From Saccharospirillum sp965652395 (lineage in GTDB: Bacteria > Pseudomonadota > Gammaproteobacteria > Pseudomonadales > Natronospirillaceae): DNA of 64,000 bases. The notes beneath the pieces are model-generated. The model was given only the letters and a program-made list of their open reading frames with translations. It did not search any database and was not told where the DNA came from. The stretch is taken from NCBI GenBank assembly GCA_965652395.1, contig CBFGUW010000006.1, forward strand, positions 62,001-126,000, given 5' to 3'. The position numbers were made by a program, and so were the translations under genes. Positions 27,232 through 35,780 of this stretch are shown piece after piece; positions within the stretch are counted from its first letter, which is position 1, and every line of letters begins with the position of its first letter.

Positions 27232-29764
27232 CCGAGACATCCTCCAGGCGGCGTACAACGCCCAAGCCGCCATCCACTTCGATCCAATCGCCGTCTTTTA
27301 GTTGGTTCATGATGCCAGGCACGGCCACCACCGAAGGCAGCCCCAGTTCACGCGATACAATGGCTGCGTGAGAGAGCAGGCTGCCATGCTGGACCACCAC
27401 GGCCGAGGCGGCGGCGAGCAGCAGAATCCAACCTGGGTCCGTCCGCTCGGCGATTAGAATATCCCCGGGCTCCAGGCTGCTTTGGCGTGGGTCGGTGATA
27501 ACTCTTGCCCGCCCTCGTACCCGGCCCGAGCAACAGGCGGTGCCGAACCATTCCTCGGAATTTGCCGGGCTGCCCGACTCTGTCTCATCCGGGCCCGCTT
27601 CGGCGGCCTCGAAGCGATGGCCGAGATTGACTGCACCCCGCGTAATAAACCGATTCGCCGGAGGCGGTGCGGAGCGATAGTCATCGAACACCTGGCGACG
27701 TACTTTTACCAGGGCATCCAGGTCTGTTGTGGTGGCACGGCCTTCCACGAAACCGAGAATTTCGTCCAATTCCAGATAAAACACGTCTTCCGGGCAACCC
27801 AACCGGCCCTGTGCGTAAAAGCGTTTCCCGAGTTCCAGCATGATGCGCCGCACCCGGCCGAAGAGACGGGTCCGCTCAAACCTCAGGTTCTCGCGTTCCC
27901 GGACGCGCGTTCGGGCTTGTTTCAGTACCCGGCGATACAGCCGCTTGCGCCAGGGGTGCCCTTCCAGTGCCAAGTCCATTTCCGATTCAGCGCTTTGGCG
28001 AAGGTCGGCAGCCGCCTCGCCCACATGAGTGTTATGAGTCGCCGCTTTGGTGCCAATAGCCCGGTAAAGCGGCATGGGGTCTTCAGTAAGCGTGCGGCTT
28101 TCGAGTTTGAGTTCTTCGATACACCGGTCGCCGAAATCGGCCAAATAGGCCCTGATGCCTGCATCGAGGTTCGGGTGAGATACCCGGTCGGCTTCAATGG
28201 TTTCCCGGTCGCCGGTTTGCAGCAGGATCACTAAGGCCGAGTCATCACGTGCCAAATCGGCCAGGGCTGCTACGCGGCGTGCGGGTTCGACACTGATGAT
28301 GCCGCTCTCTCCGACCAATAGGGCATTGTGAAGGTCCGCCCCCCGTTCTCCAGCCCATCCTATGCAGAGCTTTCCCAACACGCCATGGAAAATCATCGCG
28401 AAGAAATCGTTGGTCAAGGGGGCATCCCAGCGTGACAGTAGCCGGGTTTCCAGGTCGCGGTAGTGCGCCACCAACTCGTCCGCTCTCATATCCTCCAGGG
28501 GCCGGGAGGGTGCGTTCAACGCAGCTTCCAAGCGCTGATTGAAACGCTGGATATCACGCGGCAACCGGTTCAACCGGTAAACCAAGGCCCCCGAACTGAA
28601 TAACAGGCGGCCCAGATCGCGCATCCGCGCGCCAAAACCGGCCTTGGCGGGTGCCACCTGGGTTAACAACTCCTCCGGCAAGGCTTCGCCCACGCCCATC
28701 ATCTGTTCCATAAAAGTTCGATTGAATTGGAACCCCGGCAGCATGGCCAGGCAGCGATACCAATTGAGCAGATTGTAATAGAGGCGGCCTCGAATCAGCC
28801 CCAGAAGCTGCTCGAAAGCGGCATCCTGATCCGTGATCACCGATTCGGGGACTTTCATCATCCGACAGAACTGCCGATAGACACCGGCGTATACATAACG
28901 GGCGAACGAGAAGGTCAGCGGCGTGGTCATACCGCTGTAGCTTTCTGCGATATTGCTGTTGTCCCACAGGATGGGCGTTCCGTCCGGGTCTGGCTGGTCG
29001 GCGAGGGTGGTGATGGCACGCGATTGCAGCAGCCAGAGCTGCCCCTCTGCCCAAGCCCATTCGATATCCTGCGGGCGGCCGAAGTGGTGTTCCGATTGAG
29101 TCGCGAGCCTGGCCGCCGCCCGGGCGATGTGTTCAGGGCAGGGCGGCGCTCCATTGGGTTGGGCATGGCTCAGCCGCTGGCCATCCCGGTTGAATACAAA
29201 GGTTTCTCCACTGACTTCGCCGGATACCAGCGAATCTCCCAGCCCCTGCGTGGCCGACACCACCCTGAGACCGCGCCGACCGCTCACCGGGTCCGCACTG
29301 AAGGCGACACCGGCCCATTCGGCCGGGATCATAACCTGCACCAGCACGGTGGGCTGCAAACAGCCGTCGGTCAGGCCCTGCCGGTCACGATAGGTCTGAA
29401 TCCGGGTTGATCGGGCGGATGCCCAAACGTCCCGGATTCGATCCGCGACATCCTTGGCTCCCACGTTCAGAAAACTGTCGAATTGCCCGGCGAACGAGTG
29501 CTGAACCCCGTCCTCTTCGGTAGCGGAGGAACGCACCGCATAGGGTCCATGGCCTCCGTCCAACCGGTGCAGTGCCGAATCAAGTGCGGATAAGTCGAGC
29601 TCGGCCTCGTGGCCTTGCGGGCTAATCACGGCAAACCAGGCCGGAATGGCGAATTGAGAGCCAAGCGCTTTCAGCATCGCGCCCTTACCACCCAGCTGTT
29701 TCGCATCCGCCTCGACCGGAAAAAGAATCGCGCTGCGTTGGTTCAGGCTGACTGCGTCATCCAT
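27218..29764 (-). CDS. PEP-synthase/rifampin-phosphotransferase-like enzyme
   Basis: 848 residues with the three-domain plan of PEP synthase and rifampin phosphotransferase. The N-terminal ATP-grasp domain (about 1-310) has KQLGGKGAMLKAL, YAVRSSATEEDG, SFAGQFDSFLNV and QDIEWAWAEGQLWLLQSR. A central domain of about 430 residues does not look like a PEP/pyruvate barrel. The C-terminal swivelling domain has HGSLLSHAAIVSRELGLPSV with the phospho-accepting His at about 799. Such enzymes pass a phosphate from ATP to a small molecule bound by the central domain. In this cluster an alcohol such as mevalonate or a prenol is a possible acceptor, which is speculation. Start ATG 29764 overlaps ubiA by 22 bases. 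Confidence 0.75.
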   Translation of the reverse strand: MDDAVSLNQRSAILFPVEADAKQLGGKGAMLKALGSQFAIPAWFAVISPQGHEAELDLSALDSALHRLDGGHGPYAVRSSATEEDGVQHSFAGQFDSFLNVGAKDVADRIRDVWASARSTRIQTYRDRQGLTDGCLQPTVLVQVMIPAEWAGVAFSADPVSGRRGLRVVSATQGLGDSLVSGEVSGETFVFNRDGQRLSHAQPNGAPPCPEHIARAAARLATQSEHHFGRPQDIEWAWAEGQLWLLQSRAITTLADQPDPDGTPILWDNSNIAESYSGMTTPLTFSFARYVYAGVYRQFCRMMKVPESVITDQDAAFEQLLGLIRGRLYYNLLNWYRCLAMLPGFQFNRTFMEQMMGVGEALPEELLTQVAPAKAGFGARMRDLGRLLFSSGALVYRLNRLPRDIQRFNQRLEAALNAPSRPLEDMRADELVAHYRDLETRLLSRWDAPLTNDFFAMIFHGVLGKLCIGWAGERGADLHNALLVGESGIISVEPARRVAALADLARDDSALVILLQTGDRETIEADRVSHPNLDAGIRAYLADFGDRCIEELKLESRTLTEDPMPLYRAIGTKAATHNTHVGEAAADLRQSAESEMDLALEGHPWRKRLYRRVLKQARTRVRERENLRFERTRLFGRVRRIMLELGKRFYAQGRLGCPEDVFYLELDEILGFVEGRATTTDLDALVKVRRQVFDDYRSAPPPANRFITRGAVNLGHRFEAAEAGPDETESGSPANSEEWFGTACCSGRVRGRARVITDPRQSSLEPGDILIAERTDPGWILLLAAASAVVVQHGSLLSHAAIVSRELGLPSVVAVPGIMNQLKDGDWIEVDGGLGVVRRLEDVSDANH

Positions 29765-30663
29765 GGCATTACTCCTATCAGCAAATAGCAGGTCAATAAG
29801 GTTACAGCGGAAAGCCCTTCGAACCATCGGCCGGAAGGCATCTCGGGTTTGAAGAAATAAACCGTGGTTAATACCAGTGCGAGGAAGGCAAGCACGGCTG
29901 CCGCAACCATTGCCCAATCAAAATAAGTTCCTGTGCGGACAGCGAGTAAGCACAACCCAAGGCTTACCCATAAAGACACCGCCCAGGACAGAGCGGCGGG
30001 CGCCCGACCCCAAACAGCGGAATAGGTCTCGACCCCGGTTTCTTCATCGGACGGGCGCCGGATTTTCCGCCCGATTTCCAGGCACAGCCCCGTCACCAGT
30101 GCCAAAGACAGCAGCAAAACAACGGCCTGAACAGACATGCTACCAACCCAGGCCTGGTAATGACTGATCGCATAGAGCATCAACAATGGCATGATCAGCA
30201 TGTGACTGAGCAAATACAGAAGCGGCCTGGCTTTAAGCCAGATCGGGACAAAAAATTCCCGCGTCATCAACGCCAACCACAGCCAGGCGGTTAACAGAGT
30301 GATCAGCACCGGTGGCCCGAACCAAACAGCTGTACCCAACTGCGCGACCATTACCAAGGCCGCTGCGACCCCCAATTCACGCAGGCTGACCAGCCCACGC
30401 GGCACGGCGCGATAGGGGCGGTATTGGCAGTCGGTCTCGTAATCCTTAAATTCATCCGCCACGCGGAGCAGAAAGAAGAACCCGACCAGGTTCAGCCAGG
30501 CAACGAGCCAAGCCACGAAAGGCCAGGCGCTGGCCTGTGCGTTCTGAATATGACTTAAACCCACGGCGGCCATGGCCATGGCTGCGATCAACGGTCCGTG
30601 GGCAACCAAAGGAAAACGCTCTTTTTGATAAACCCACCAGCGCTCCATACTGTGTTTTATCAT
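29743..30663 (-). CDS. UbiA-family prenyltransferase
   Basis: 306-residue membrane protein with eight or nine helices. The first Asp-rich motif is VADEFKDYETD (D70, D74, D78) and the second is RKIRRPSDEETGVETYS around 196-212, both needed to bind a Mg-prenyl diphosphate. UbiA enzymes attach isoprenyl chains to quinone rings, hemes, glycerol phosphates or sugars. The acceptor here is unknown. Start overlaps the HMG-CoA reductase stop as ATGA. ATG 30648 is an alternative start. Confidence 0.85.
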   Translation of the reverse strand: MIKHSMERWWVYQKERFPLVAHGPLIAAMAMAAVGLSHIQNAQASAWPFVAWLVAWLNLVGFFFLLRVADEFKDYETDCQYRPYRAVPRGLVSLRELGVAAALVMVAQLGTAVWFGPPVLITLLTAWLWLALMTREFFVPIWLKARPLLYLLSHMLIMPLLMLYAISHYQAWVGSMSVQAVVLLLSLALVTGLCLEIGRKIRRPSDEETGVETYSAVWGRAPAALSWAVSLWVSLGLCLLAVRTGTYFDWAMVAAAVLAFLALVLTTVYFFKPEMPSGRWFEGLSAVTLLTCYLLIGVMPWMTQSA

Positions 30664-31958
30664 GCGTTATCCTCACCACCCGATTGGGCATGGCGCTCAC
30701 GGCCTAGCTTGCGGTGAGCCCGCGAAAAATGACCGGCCGACAAAGCCGCGATGATGGAAAGCTCACCGGCCAGTACCAGTCCACCGGTCACTTCGGCCAG
30801 CGCTCTCGCTTTGCCGGTGCCCGCGAGGCCCATCAACTCCAGGCAGGCCCGCTGGCTGGGCAGGCCGGTGCCCCCGCCCACAGTACCCACCATCAGATTG
30901 GGCAGCGTCACCGCTGTGTAGAGCCCGCCGTTTTCCGTCAGTTCCATGCGCGTAGTTCCTACGGCCGATTCCGCGACACAGGCCGCATCCTGCCCGGTCG
31001 CGACATACAGCGCCGCCAGACCATTTGCATAGTGCCCCTGAATACCAAGGGTGCCGCTCAAGACGCCGCCCAGGGCGGAAAAACGCCAATAATCGACCAT
31101 GCGTTCCGGTGTGGTTTGCAACCGTTTTTCAACCACGCTTCTGGGCAGCTCCACCTCGGCCGTCACCTTCCGGCCCCGAACTGAGAGGAAGGATTGGGCA
31201 CTGGCTTTTTTATCTCCCGATAGGTTGGCTTCCAGAAAATGATATTCCGGGGGCACCGGGCTGTGCTGCAGGATGTGTTGGCAAATCGCCTCTGTTGCCA
31301 GAGTCACCAGATTCTGGCCGGATGCATCTCCCGTGTGATATTTGAAAATCAGGTACACATGGTTGCCTTCGATGGAGACTTCCATGCCTTTCAGGCGACC
31401 GAAACGGGTGGTACGAGACGCCACGTCCCTGAACAAGTCCACTTGAGTGACCGCCCAGGCTACAAACTCACCGGCTTCAACCAGGTTCCGGAAGGCAAAA
31501 CCGGGCGCCCGGCTCACCGCTTCATCCACCAACACACTGGTGCACCCCCCGGCCTCATTCACCGCCAGGGCTCCACGATGATAGGAAGCCACCAACGCGG
31601 CTTCACTGGTCGCTAACGGCAAAGGGTAATCACCCTGGGCGAACAAACCGTTCACCCGCAACGGCCCGGCCAGCCCGACCGGTACTTTCACCGTGCCGAT
31701 ACCGTATTCAATATTGCCTGCATAGGCGCTCAAATGAGCCAAAGTGTGGGAATCGAGTAGATGTTCTTTGGCATCGGTCGGGGTCCCCACCGCCAGATAG
31801 CGTCGTTCTATAAGTTTTTCGGAAAGCAGAGGAGAGCGGGGCAGGGAAGGAGCGGAAGGCATGGATCGCGGTAGAAGACCCTGCCGAAGGGCATCGGCCG
31901 AGCGGCCCTGCAGTAACTCCGCGACATAATTGCCCGCATAATGATGGTCCGTGGACAT
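30660..31958 (-). CDS. HMG-CoA reductase, class I type
   Basis: 432 residues. Reduces HMG-CoA to mevalonate with NADPH. Catalytic positions are all present: Glu119 (LATSEAALVASYHRG), Lys250/251 (LSGDKKAS), Asp324 (ATGQDAACVAES) and His415 in the flexible tail (SAGHFSRAHRKLGR). The glycine loop GTVGGGTGLPSQ and the GIGTVKVPVGLAGPL dimer motif are those of class I (eukaryote/archaea-like) enzymes, not the NADH class II enzymes of bacteria such as Pseudomonas mevalonii. No membrane anchor. AAGGAAG lies upstream of the ATG. First gene of the seven-gene cluster. No other mevalonate-pathway gene is in view. Confidence 0.92.
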   Translation of the reverse strand: MSTDHHYAGNYVAELLQGRSADALRQGLLPRSMPSAPSLPRSPLLSEKLIERRYLAVGTPTDAKEHLLDSHTLAHLSAYAGNIEYGIGTVKVPVGLAGPLRVNGLFAQGDYPLPLATSEAALVASYHRGALAVNEAGGCTSVLVDEAVSRAPGFAFRNLVEAGEFVAWAVTQVDLFRDVASRTTRFGRLKGMEVSIEGNHVYLIFKYHTGDASGQNLVTLATEAICQHILQHSPVPPEYHFLEANLSGDKKASAQSFLSVRGRKVTAEVELPRSVVEKRLQTTPERMVDYWRFSALGGVLSGTLGIQGHYANGLAALYVATGQDAACVAESAVGTTRMELTENGGLYTAVTLPNLMVGTVGGGTGLPSQRACLELMGLAGTGKARALAEVTGGLVLAGELSIIAALSAGHFSRAHRKLGRERHAQSGGEDNA

Positions 31959-32412
31959 GTACTACTTCCTTATCTGGTTAACTACCAAAGGTATACTAAA
32001 AAGATCCTACTGTTAGTTTTGATGATTTGAAAGTAGCTTTTTGTAGGGCTTGTGTTGGGAGGGTGAGAGATTTGTAGGCAGTGGCTCAAGAAAAGCCACT
32101 GGCTGAATGACGGCCTAATGGTTTCTCCTCGCCATTGAAACGGACCGACTTGGGATCAGGGAAGGCCACCGATACAGCAAGACGAACTCAACGGCGATCC
32201 AGTTTGTGCGGTACCGGACAAAGCCTAACCTGTTTGACGATGCAGGCGTGTATTGTGGGCAGGCTGTGGTGTTCGAGCCCAACGGCTAAAGAATCTTCAA
32301 TCTGCGATAGTGGAGCAAGGACATTATGGCCTCTTGGCACATTTGAAATAGCTGTATAGCTGATAGGGTGGAAGGGTTGCCAAAGCCCGGCGGATCACGG
32401 AAGGCCATAACC
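31959..32412. other. Intergenic region between HMGR cluster and MDR gene
   Basis: 454 bases holding both divergent promoters. On the minus strand, about 30 bases before the HMG-CoA reductase start, the A/T-rich TTTTTAGTATACC could supply a -10 element. A possible gene relic is at 32119-32289 (separate entry). Nothing else is recognised. Confidence 0.5.
32119..32289 (+). pseudogene. Possible short gene relic, unknown
   Basis: A 56-codon stop-to-stop frame without a usual start codon reads like natural protein: YSKTNSTAIQFVRYRTKPN then LFDDAGVYCGQAVVFEPNG. The composition is less biased than chance frames in this genome. It may be the C-terminus of a lost gene. No family recognised. Confidence 0.25.
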
Positions 32413-33375
32413 ATGAAAGCCATTGTACTAACCCATTTCGGCCTTGAGGGAGCTCAAGTCAAGGAAGTGGATGCTCCAATCCCCAAAGAGAATGAGGTTC
32501 TCATTAAAGTACATGCCTCCTCCCTGAACGACTGGGACCTCAGCATGATAGAAGGCAAACCTTTTGTCTTAAGAGCCTTTTATGGGTGGCGGAAACCCAG
32601 AATACGCACACCTGGCTGCGATGTGGCCGGGGTCGTCACCGCTAAAGGGGCTTCCGTGAGCGCATTCAGCGAAGGCGATGCCGTATACGGCGACTTGCAC
32701 AATTGCGGCTTCGGAAGCCTCGCAGAATACTGCCTGGCCCGCGAGCAGGACCTAAGACTGAAGCCCAAATCATTATCGTTCGAGCAGGCCGCCGCCTTAC
32801 CCCACGCCGCCACCCTGGCCTGGCAGGCGATCCACCAGGATTTACGCCGCTATGCCGGTGGTTCGTTACTGATTAACGGCGCCGGAGGCGGAGTAGGCTT
32901 CATTGCACTGCAACTGGCCAGGTTGAATGGATTTCAGGTAACGGGGGTGGATAAGGGAATAAAGCTACAGGCGCTGAAAGAAGCGGGTTTTAGCCGGGTG
33001 GTGAACTGCGACGAAGTCGATTTCACCCGCGAAGGCCACCAATATGATCTGATTCTCGACGTTCAAAGCCGACTTAGCCCATCGGATTATACGCGGGCAC
33101 TGAAACCCAACGGCACCTACATCACGGTGGGAGGGTCGTTAATTCGATTGTTACAGCTCTGGTTGCTGGGTCGTTTCCATGGCCGGAAGGCTTCAAAAAC
33201 CATTCGGGTATTAGCGTTGAAGGCGAACGAAGGATTATCGGAAATGGCGGAGCTTTTTGAATCCGGTCAGGTTGCCCCCTTGATCGACGGCCCTTACCGG
33301 TTCGATGAGTTTCAACACGCCTTACGCCGGTACAAACAGTGCGAGCAGACAGGGCGAATCGTGATTGTGCCGTGA
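32413..33375 (+). CDS. MDR-family (zinc-type) alcohol dehydrogenase/quinone reductase
   Basis: 320-residue medium-chain dehydrogenase/reductase. N-terminal GroES-like domain (MKAIVLTHFGLEGAQVKEVD, HASSLNDWDLSMIEG, TPGCDVAGVV) and Rossmann domain with GAGGGVGFIALQLARLNG. The catalytic-zinc cysteine expected of true alcohol dehydrogenases is not evident at SLNDWD, so it is nearer the zinc-free quinone oxidoreductase/reticulon-4-interacting-protein group. Start ATG 32413 taken because homologues begin MKAI. An upstream in-frame ATG at 32368 is unlikely. Followed by a hairpin. Confidence 0.85.
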   Translation: MKAIVLTHFGLEGAQVKEVDAPIPKENEVLIKVHASSLNDWDLSMIEGKPFVLRAFYGWRKPRIRTPGCDVAGVVTAKGASVSAFSEGDAVYGDLHNCGFGSLAEYCLAREQDLRLKPKSLSFEQAAALPHAATLAWQAIHQDLRRYAGGSLLINGAGGGVGFIALQLARLNGFQVTGVDKGIKLQALKEAGFSRVVNCDEVDFTREGHQYDLILDVQSRLSPSDYTRALKPNGTYITVGGSLIRLLQLWLLGRFHGRKASKTIRVLALKANEGLSEMAELFESGQVAPLIDGPYRFDEFQHALRRYKQCEQTGRIVIVP

Positions 33376-33389
33376 AAAACTAGTTTAAT

Positions 33390-33420
33390 CACAGGGGCTT
33401 CTTCCGGAAGCGCCCCTGTG
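33390..33420. terminator. Likely bidirectional terminator hairpin
   Basis: CACAGGGGC pairs perfectly with GCCCCTGTG around a 13-base loop, between two convergent genes. It lacks a long T run, so efficiency is uncertain. Confidence 0.5.
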
Positions 33421-33453
33421 ATAGCAGCGATATTCCCAGTATCGACTTCCGCA

Positions 33454-34122
33454 TTATTTGCCGGAGGCTGGTTTCGGTGCCGCTGCCGCCGCAGCGGGAG
33501 CGCTACCACCCGCAACCCGTGCTATCGAATTTCTTCTGCTCAGTACATAGCCAGCCCCGTGGTCCGTCTCTGGGCTTCCGCTTTTATTTCTTTTGTTTTC
33601 AGCCACCCGAGCTTGGTAAGCCCTATCGAGCAAGTGCAGAGCCTGGCCCGGGTCTCCCGCTAAATAAGCTTCTTTGGCATGCTGTTCATCCGCATGTGTC
33701 GCCGCAGACCCACGACCGTGGGCATCTCGCGTGCCATCTTGTGGCGGCTTGGTCAGCCAAGCTTGAGTGGCAGCAGAATGGGGCGCAAGAATGGCCGCTT
33801 GTTCCGCTGCTCTCGCGTCACGAGCAGCGGCCCTTTCTGCAGCCGATTTCTTTGCTCGACTTTTCTGCATTTTAAACCCGTCATCGGGTGCCGCCGCTGC
33901 GGCCGCACGAACCGCGCCAGGGCCTCTTGTGCTGGGAGATTTTGCACTTGCCAGCTCCTCCTGACTTGCCGCTGCGGCCGCCTTGGCGGCCCGCTGCCTT
34001 GCACGCCTTCGCGCACTCTTGCTGGGGGTGGCTGATGGCGCCGCAGAAGGCTTTCCAGGCGGTTTTCCGGGGGGATCGCCGGAAGGGCCTCCTCCACTCA
34101 GTGCACTGAAAGGATTGTCCAT
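33454..34122 (-). CDS. Ala-rich hypothetical protein
   Basis: 222 residues, very rich in alanine, with a Pro/Gly/Lys-rich N-terminus (GGGPSGDPPGKPPGKP, then KSARRRARQRAAKAAAAA), several Lys/Arg clusters, and a more ordered segment near 150-190 (HAKEAYLAGDPGQALHLLDRAYQ) that could be a helical hairpin. The end is again Ala/Pro low complexity. No family is recognised. The strand choice is by protein plausibility, since other frames here are also open, and the ribosome site is weak. The basic disordered N-terminus could bind nucleic acid, but this is only a guess. Confidence 0.5.
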   Translation of the reverse strand: MDNPFSALSGGGPSGDPPGKPPGKPSAAPSATPSKSARRRARQRAAKAAAAASQEELASAKSPSTRGPGAVRAAAAAAPDDGFKMQKSRAKKSAAERAAARDARAAEQAAILAPHSAATQAWLTKPPQDGTRDAHGRGSAATHADEQHAKEAYLAGDPGQALHLLDRAYQARVAENKRNKSGSPETDHGAGYVLSRRNSIARVAGGSAPAAAAAAPKPASGK

Positions 34123-34260
34123 GAAAAAACATCTCAGTTTGGGGATGGTTGACGACCATTGCTGTTGGTTGCTGATTTTAGCGTAGAGCAGCGCTATGTT
34201 TTTTCCAGAAAACTCCTTGTGCGTTGGATAGGATATTCATTCGGGAACCGTGGCGGCGAG

Positions 34261-34491
34261 TCACCGGCCGCCCCTCGCCCCCATACGCCCCAAAATCTCA
34301 TTCAACTCCGGCTCCGTGATATCCACATACTCCAGAACCCGCCCGTAGAGCATCACCGTGGGTACATTCCGGCCGTTCAGTTCTTTTTGGGTTTCATTCA
34401 GAACGTAAAGGACAATACGTTCGGTCCGGGTTAGTCCATCCCGAACATCTGGCAGGATCTCGTTTAGATAAGCGGTGTCATGTTTATCCAT
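34261..34491 (-). CDS. Conserved small hypothetical protein
   Basis: 76 residues, acidic and helical: MDKHDTAYLNEILPDVRDGL, then TRTERIVLYVLNETQKELNG and VEITEPELNEILGRMGARGG-like end. The composition and regular amphipathic pattern look like a real protein. I use ATG 34491. A TTG at 34557 would add 22 residues. Function unknown. It stands alone between the Ala-rich gene and a toxin-antitoxin pair. Confidence 0.55.
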   Translation of the reverse strand: MDKHDTAYLNEILPDVRDGLTRTERIVLYVLNETQKELNGRNVPTVMLYGRVLEYVDITEPELNEILGRMGARGGR

Positions 34492-34687
34492 ATTCCCGTT
34501 TTGGTCCTCCGCCGATGATATGGATCGTACTTCAGCCACACTCAGGATACGGGCCAAAGCACCCCATGCCCATCCTGGCTAAGCAGCCCTGCCAGCTGAC
34601 AAAGGATACTGAAAAGTAGATGACCCCTTGAGGTAGTCACTGAACAGAGCTATATTCGTGACCATACCCTATGACCAGGGCTGCATA

Positions 34688-34924
34688 ATGTCTCAAGAGC
34701 AGGTATCAAAATCCCAATTCAAAGCGAAAGCATTGGAATTCTTCCGCACCGTAGAGGCTTCCGGGGAGCCTGTCATTGTTACTGACAAAGGGCAACCAAC
34801 GATAGAGGTTCGCCGCTACCGCAAGGACAAACGCACCCCCTTGGACCTCTTAAGGGGTACGGTCGTTGAATATAAAGATCCCACCGAGCCAGTTGGTGAA
34901 GACGACTGGGAGTCTTTGAATTGA
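34688..34924 (+). CDS. Phd/YefM-type antitoxin
   Basis: 78 residues: SKSQFKAKALEFFRTVEASG, EPVIVTDKGQPTIEVRRYRK, DLLRGTVVEYKDPTEPVGED. This is the Phd/YefM pattern commonly paired with PIN-domain toxins. ATG 34688 is chosen over an in-frame start 30 bases earlier. Its stop overlaps the toxin start. Confidence 0.85.
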   Translation: MSQEQVSKSQFKAKALEFFRTVEASGEPVIVTDKGQPTIEVRRYRKDKRTPLDLLRGTVVEYKDPTEPVGEDDWESLN

Positions 34925-35322
34925 TCGTACTCGATACTCACGCGCTGATATGGTGGGTCAACGGGGATAGCTCCTTATCGACACCTGCAAGCCTTGTCAT
35001 TCAGAACGAACAAGAGGACGAAGACGGTTTGATATTGGTATCGGCCATTTCGGCATGGGAAATCGCCATGCTGGTGGATAAGGGACGCATCGCATTGACA
35101 ATGGATGTGGACGATTGGCTGGACGTGGTTAAAGACATAGATGGATTACGGTTTGTGCCGGTGGATAACGACATCGCGGTGCAATCCACACGTTTACCGG
35201 ATGACTTTCACAAAGACCCGGCCGACCGAATGATAGTGGCATTGGCAAGGCATGTTAACGCCCCACTGGTGACGGCCGATGAAAAGATTCGTGCCTACAA
35301 GCACGTTCGGACGGTCTGGTAA
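34921..35322 (+). CDS. vapC: VapC-type PIN-domain toxin
   Basis: 133-residue Mg-dependent RNase toxin. All PIN acidic residues are visible: LDTHALIWW (Asp5), SAISAWEIAML (Glu), DPADRMIVALA (Asp) and LVTADEKIR (Asp). Starts at TTG 34921 overlapping the antitoxin stop. It looks intact, so the pair is probably active. A HEPN gene remnant follows directly. Confidence 0.88.
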   Translation: MIVLDTHALIWWVNGDSSLSTPASLVIQNEQEDEDGLILVSAISAWEIAMLVDKGRIALTMDVDDWLDVVKDIDGLRFVPVDNDIAVQSTRLPDDFHKDPADRMIVALARHVNAPLVTADEKIRAYKHVRTVW

Positions 35323-35490
35323 TATGCCCGCCATGAAAAAACCACACTCTTTCAGCGACTCAAGCGTGCTTATGTGGATGCCCGTTACTCAGAACACTAT
35401 GAAATCACCCGGGATGAGCTGGAATGGTTGCAAACGCAGGTACTTGTCTTGCGGGAACTGACCGAAATGGTTTGCTTGTCCCGAATCTAA
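35323..35490 (+). pseudogene. Truncated HEPN-domain toxin remnant
   Basis: Immediately after the VapC stop and in the same frame is an open stretch encoding TLFQRLKRAYVDARYSEHYE, then ITRDELEWLQTQVLVLREL and TEMVCLSRI. This is the C-terminal part of HEPN-domain proteins (toxins of HEPN/MNT pairs). The N-terminal two thirds, with the RX4-6H ribonuclease motif, is missing, and there is no start. A matching MNT relic lies at 35781-35970. Confidence 0.7.
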
Positions 35491-35708
35491 TCAGGAACTA
35501 GACAAGTCGCCTCGCCTTCAAACGGCTCAAGCTTGAAAACCGGGCCACCGGAATAATTCACTTTCAAGTTCTTAAAAACAGAAAGCTTTGGGTGGCCTAT
35601 CCCGCCCGGAGGAACTTTCAGGGTAACCACAGCATTTTCATCTGCTTGTTCAAGCGCTTTCTTAAGTTGGTGTACCGTTAGTTGGAAAGGGGTTGGTTCG
35701 TTAACCAT
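35487..35708 (-). CDS. Small hypothetical protein
   Basis: 73 residues from ATG 35708: MVNEPTPFQLTVHQLKKALE, then QADENAVVTLKVPPGGIGHP and VNYSGGPVFKLEPFEGEATC. An AGGAAC lies about 9 bases upstream. Looks like a small alpha+beta protein, with no family recognised. Its 3' end overlaps the HEPN remnant by four bases on the other strand. Confidence 0.5.
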   Translation of the reverse strand: MVNEPTPFQLTVHQLKKALEQADENAVVTLKVPPGGIGHPKLSVFKNLKVNYSGGPVFKLEPFEGEATCLVPD

Positions 35709-35780
35709 CAATTGTCGTTCCTTTGTTCGCCGTTATCGGCCGTATTTACATTGTTGGGCAGTCGAGTGTTCTCAGCCGGA

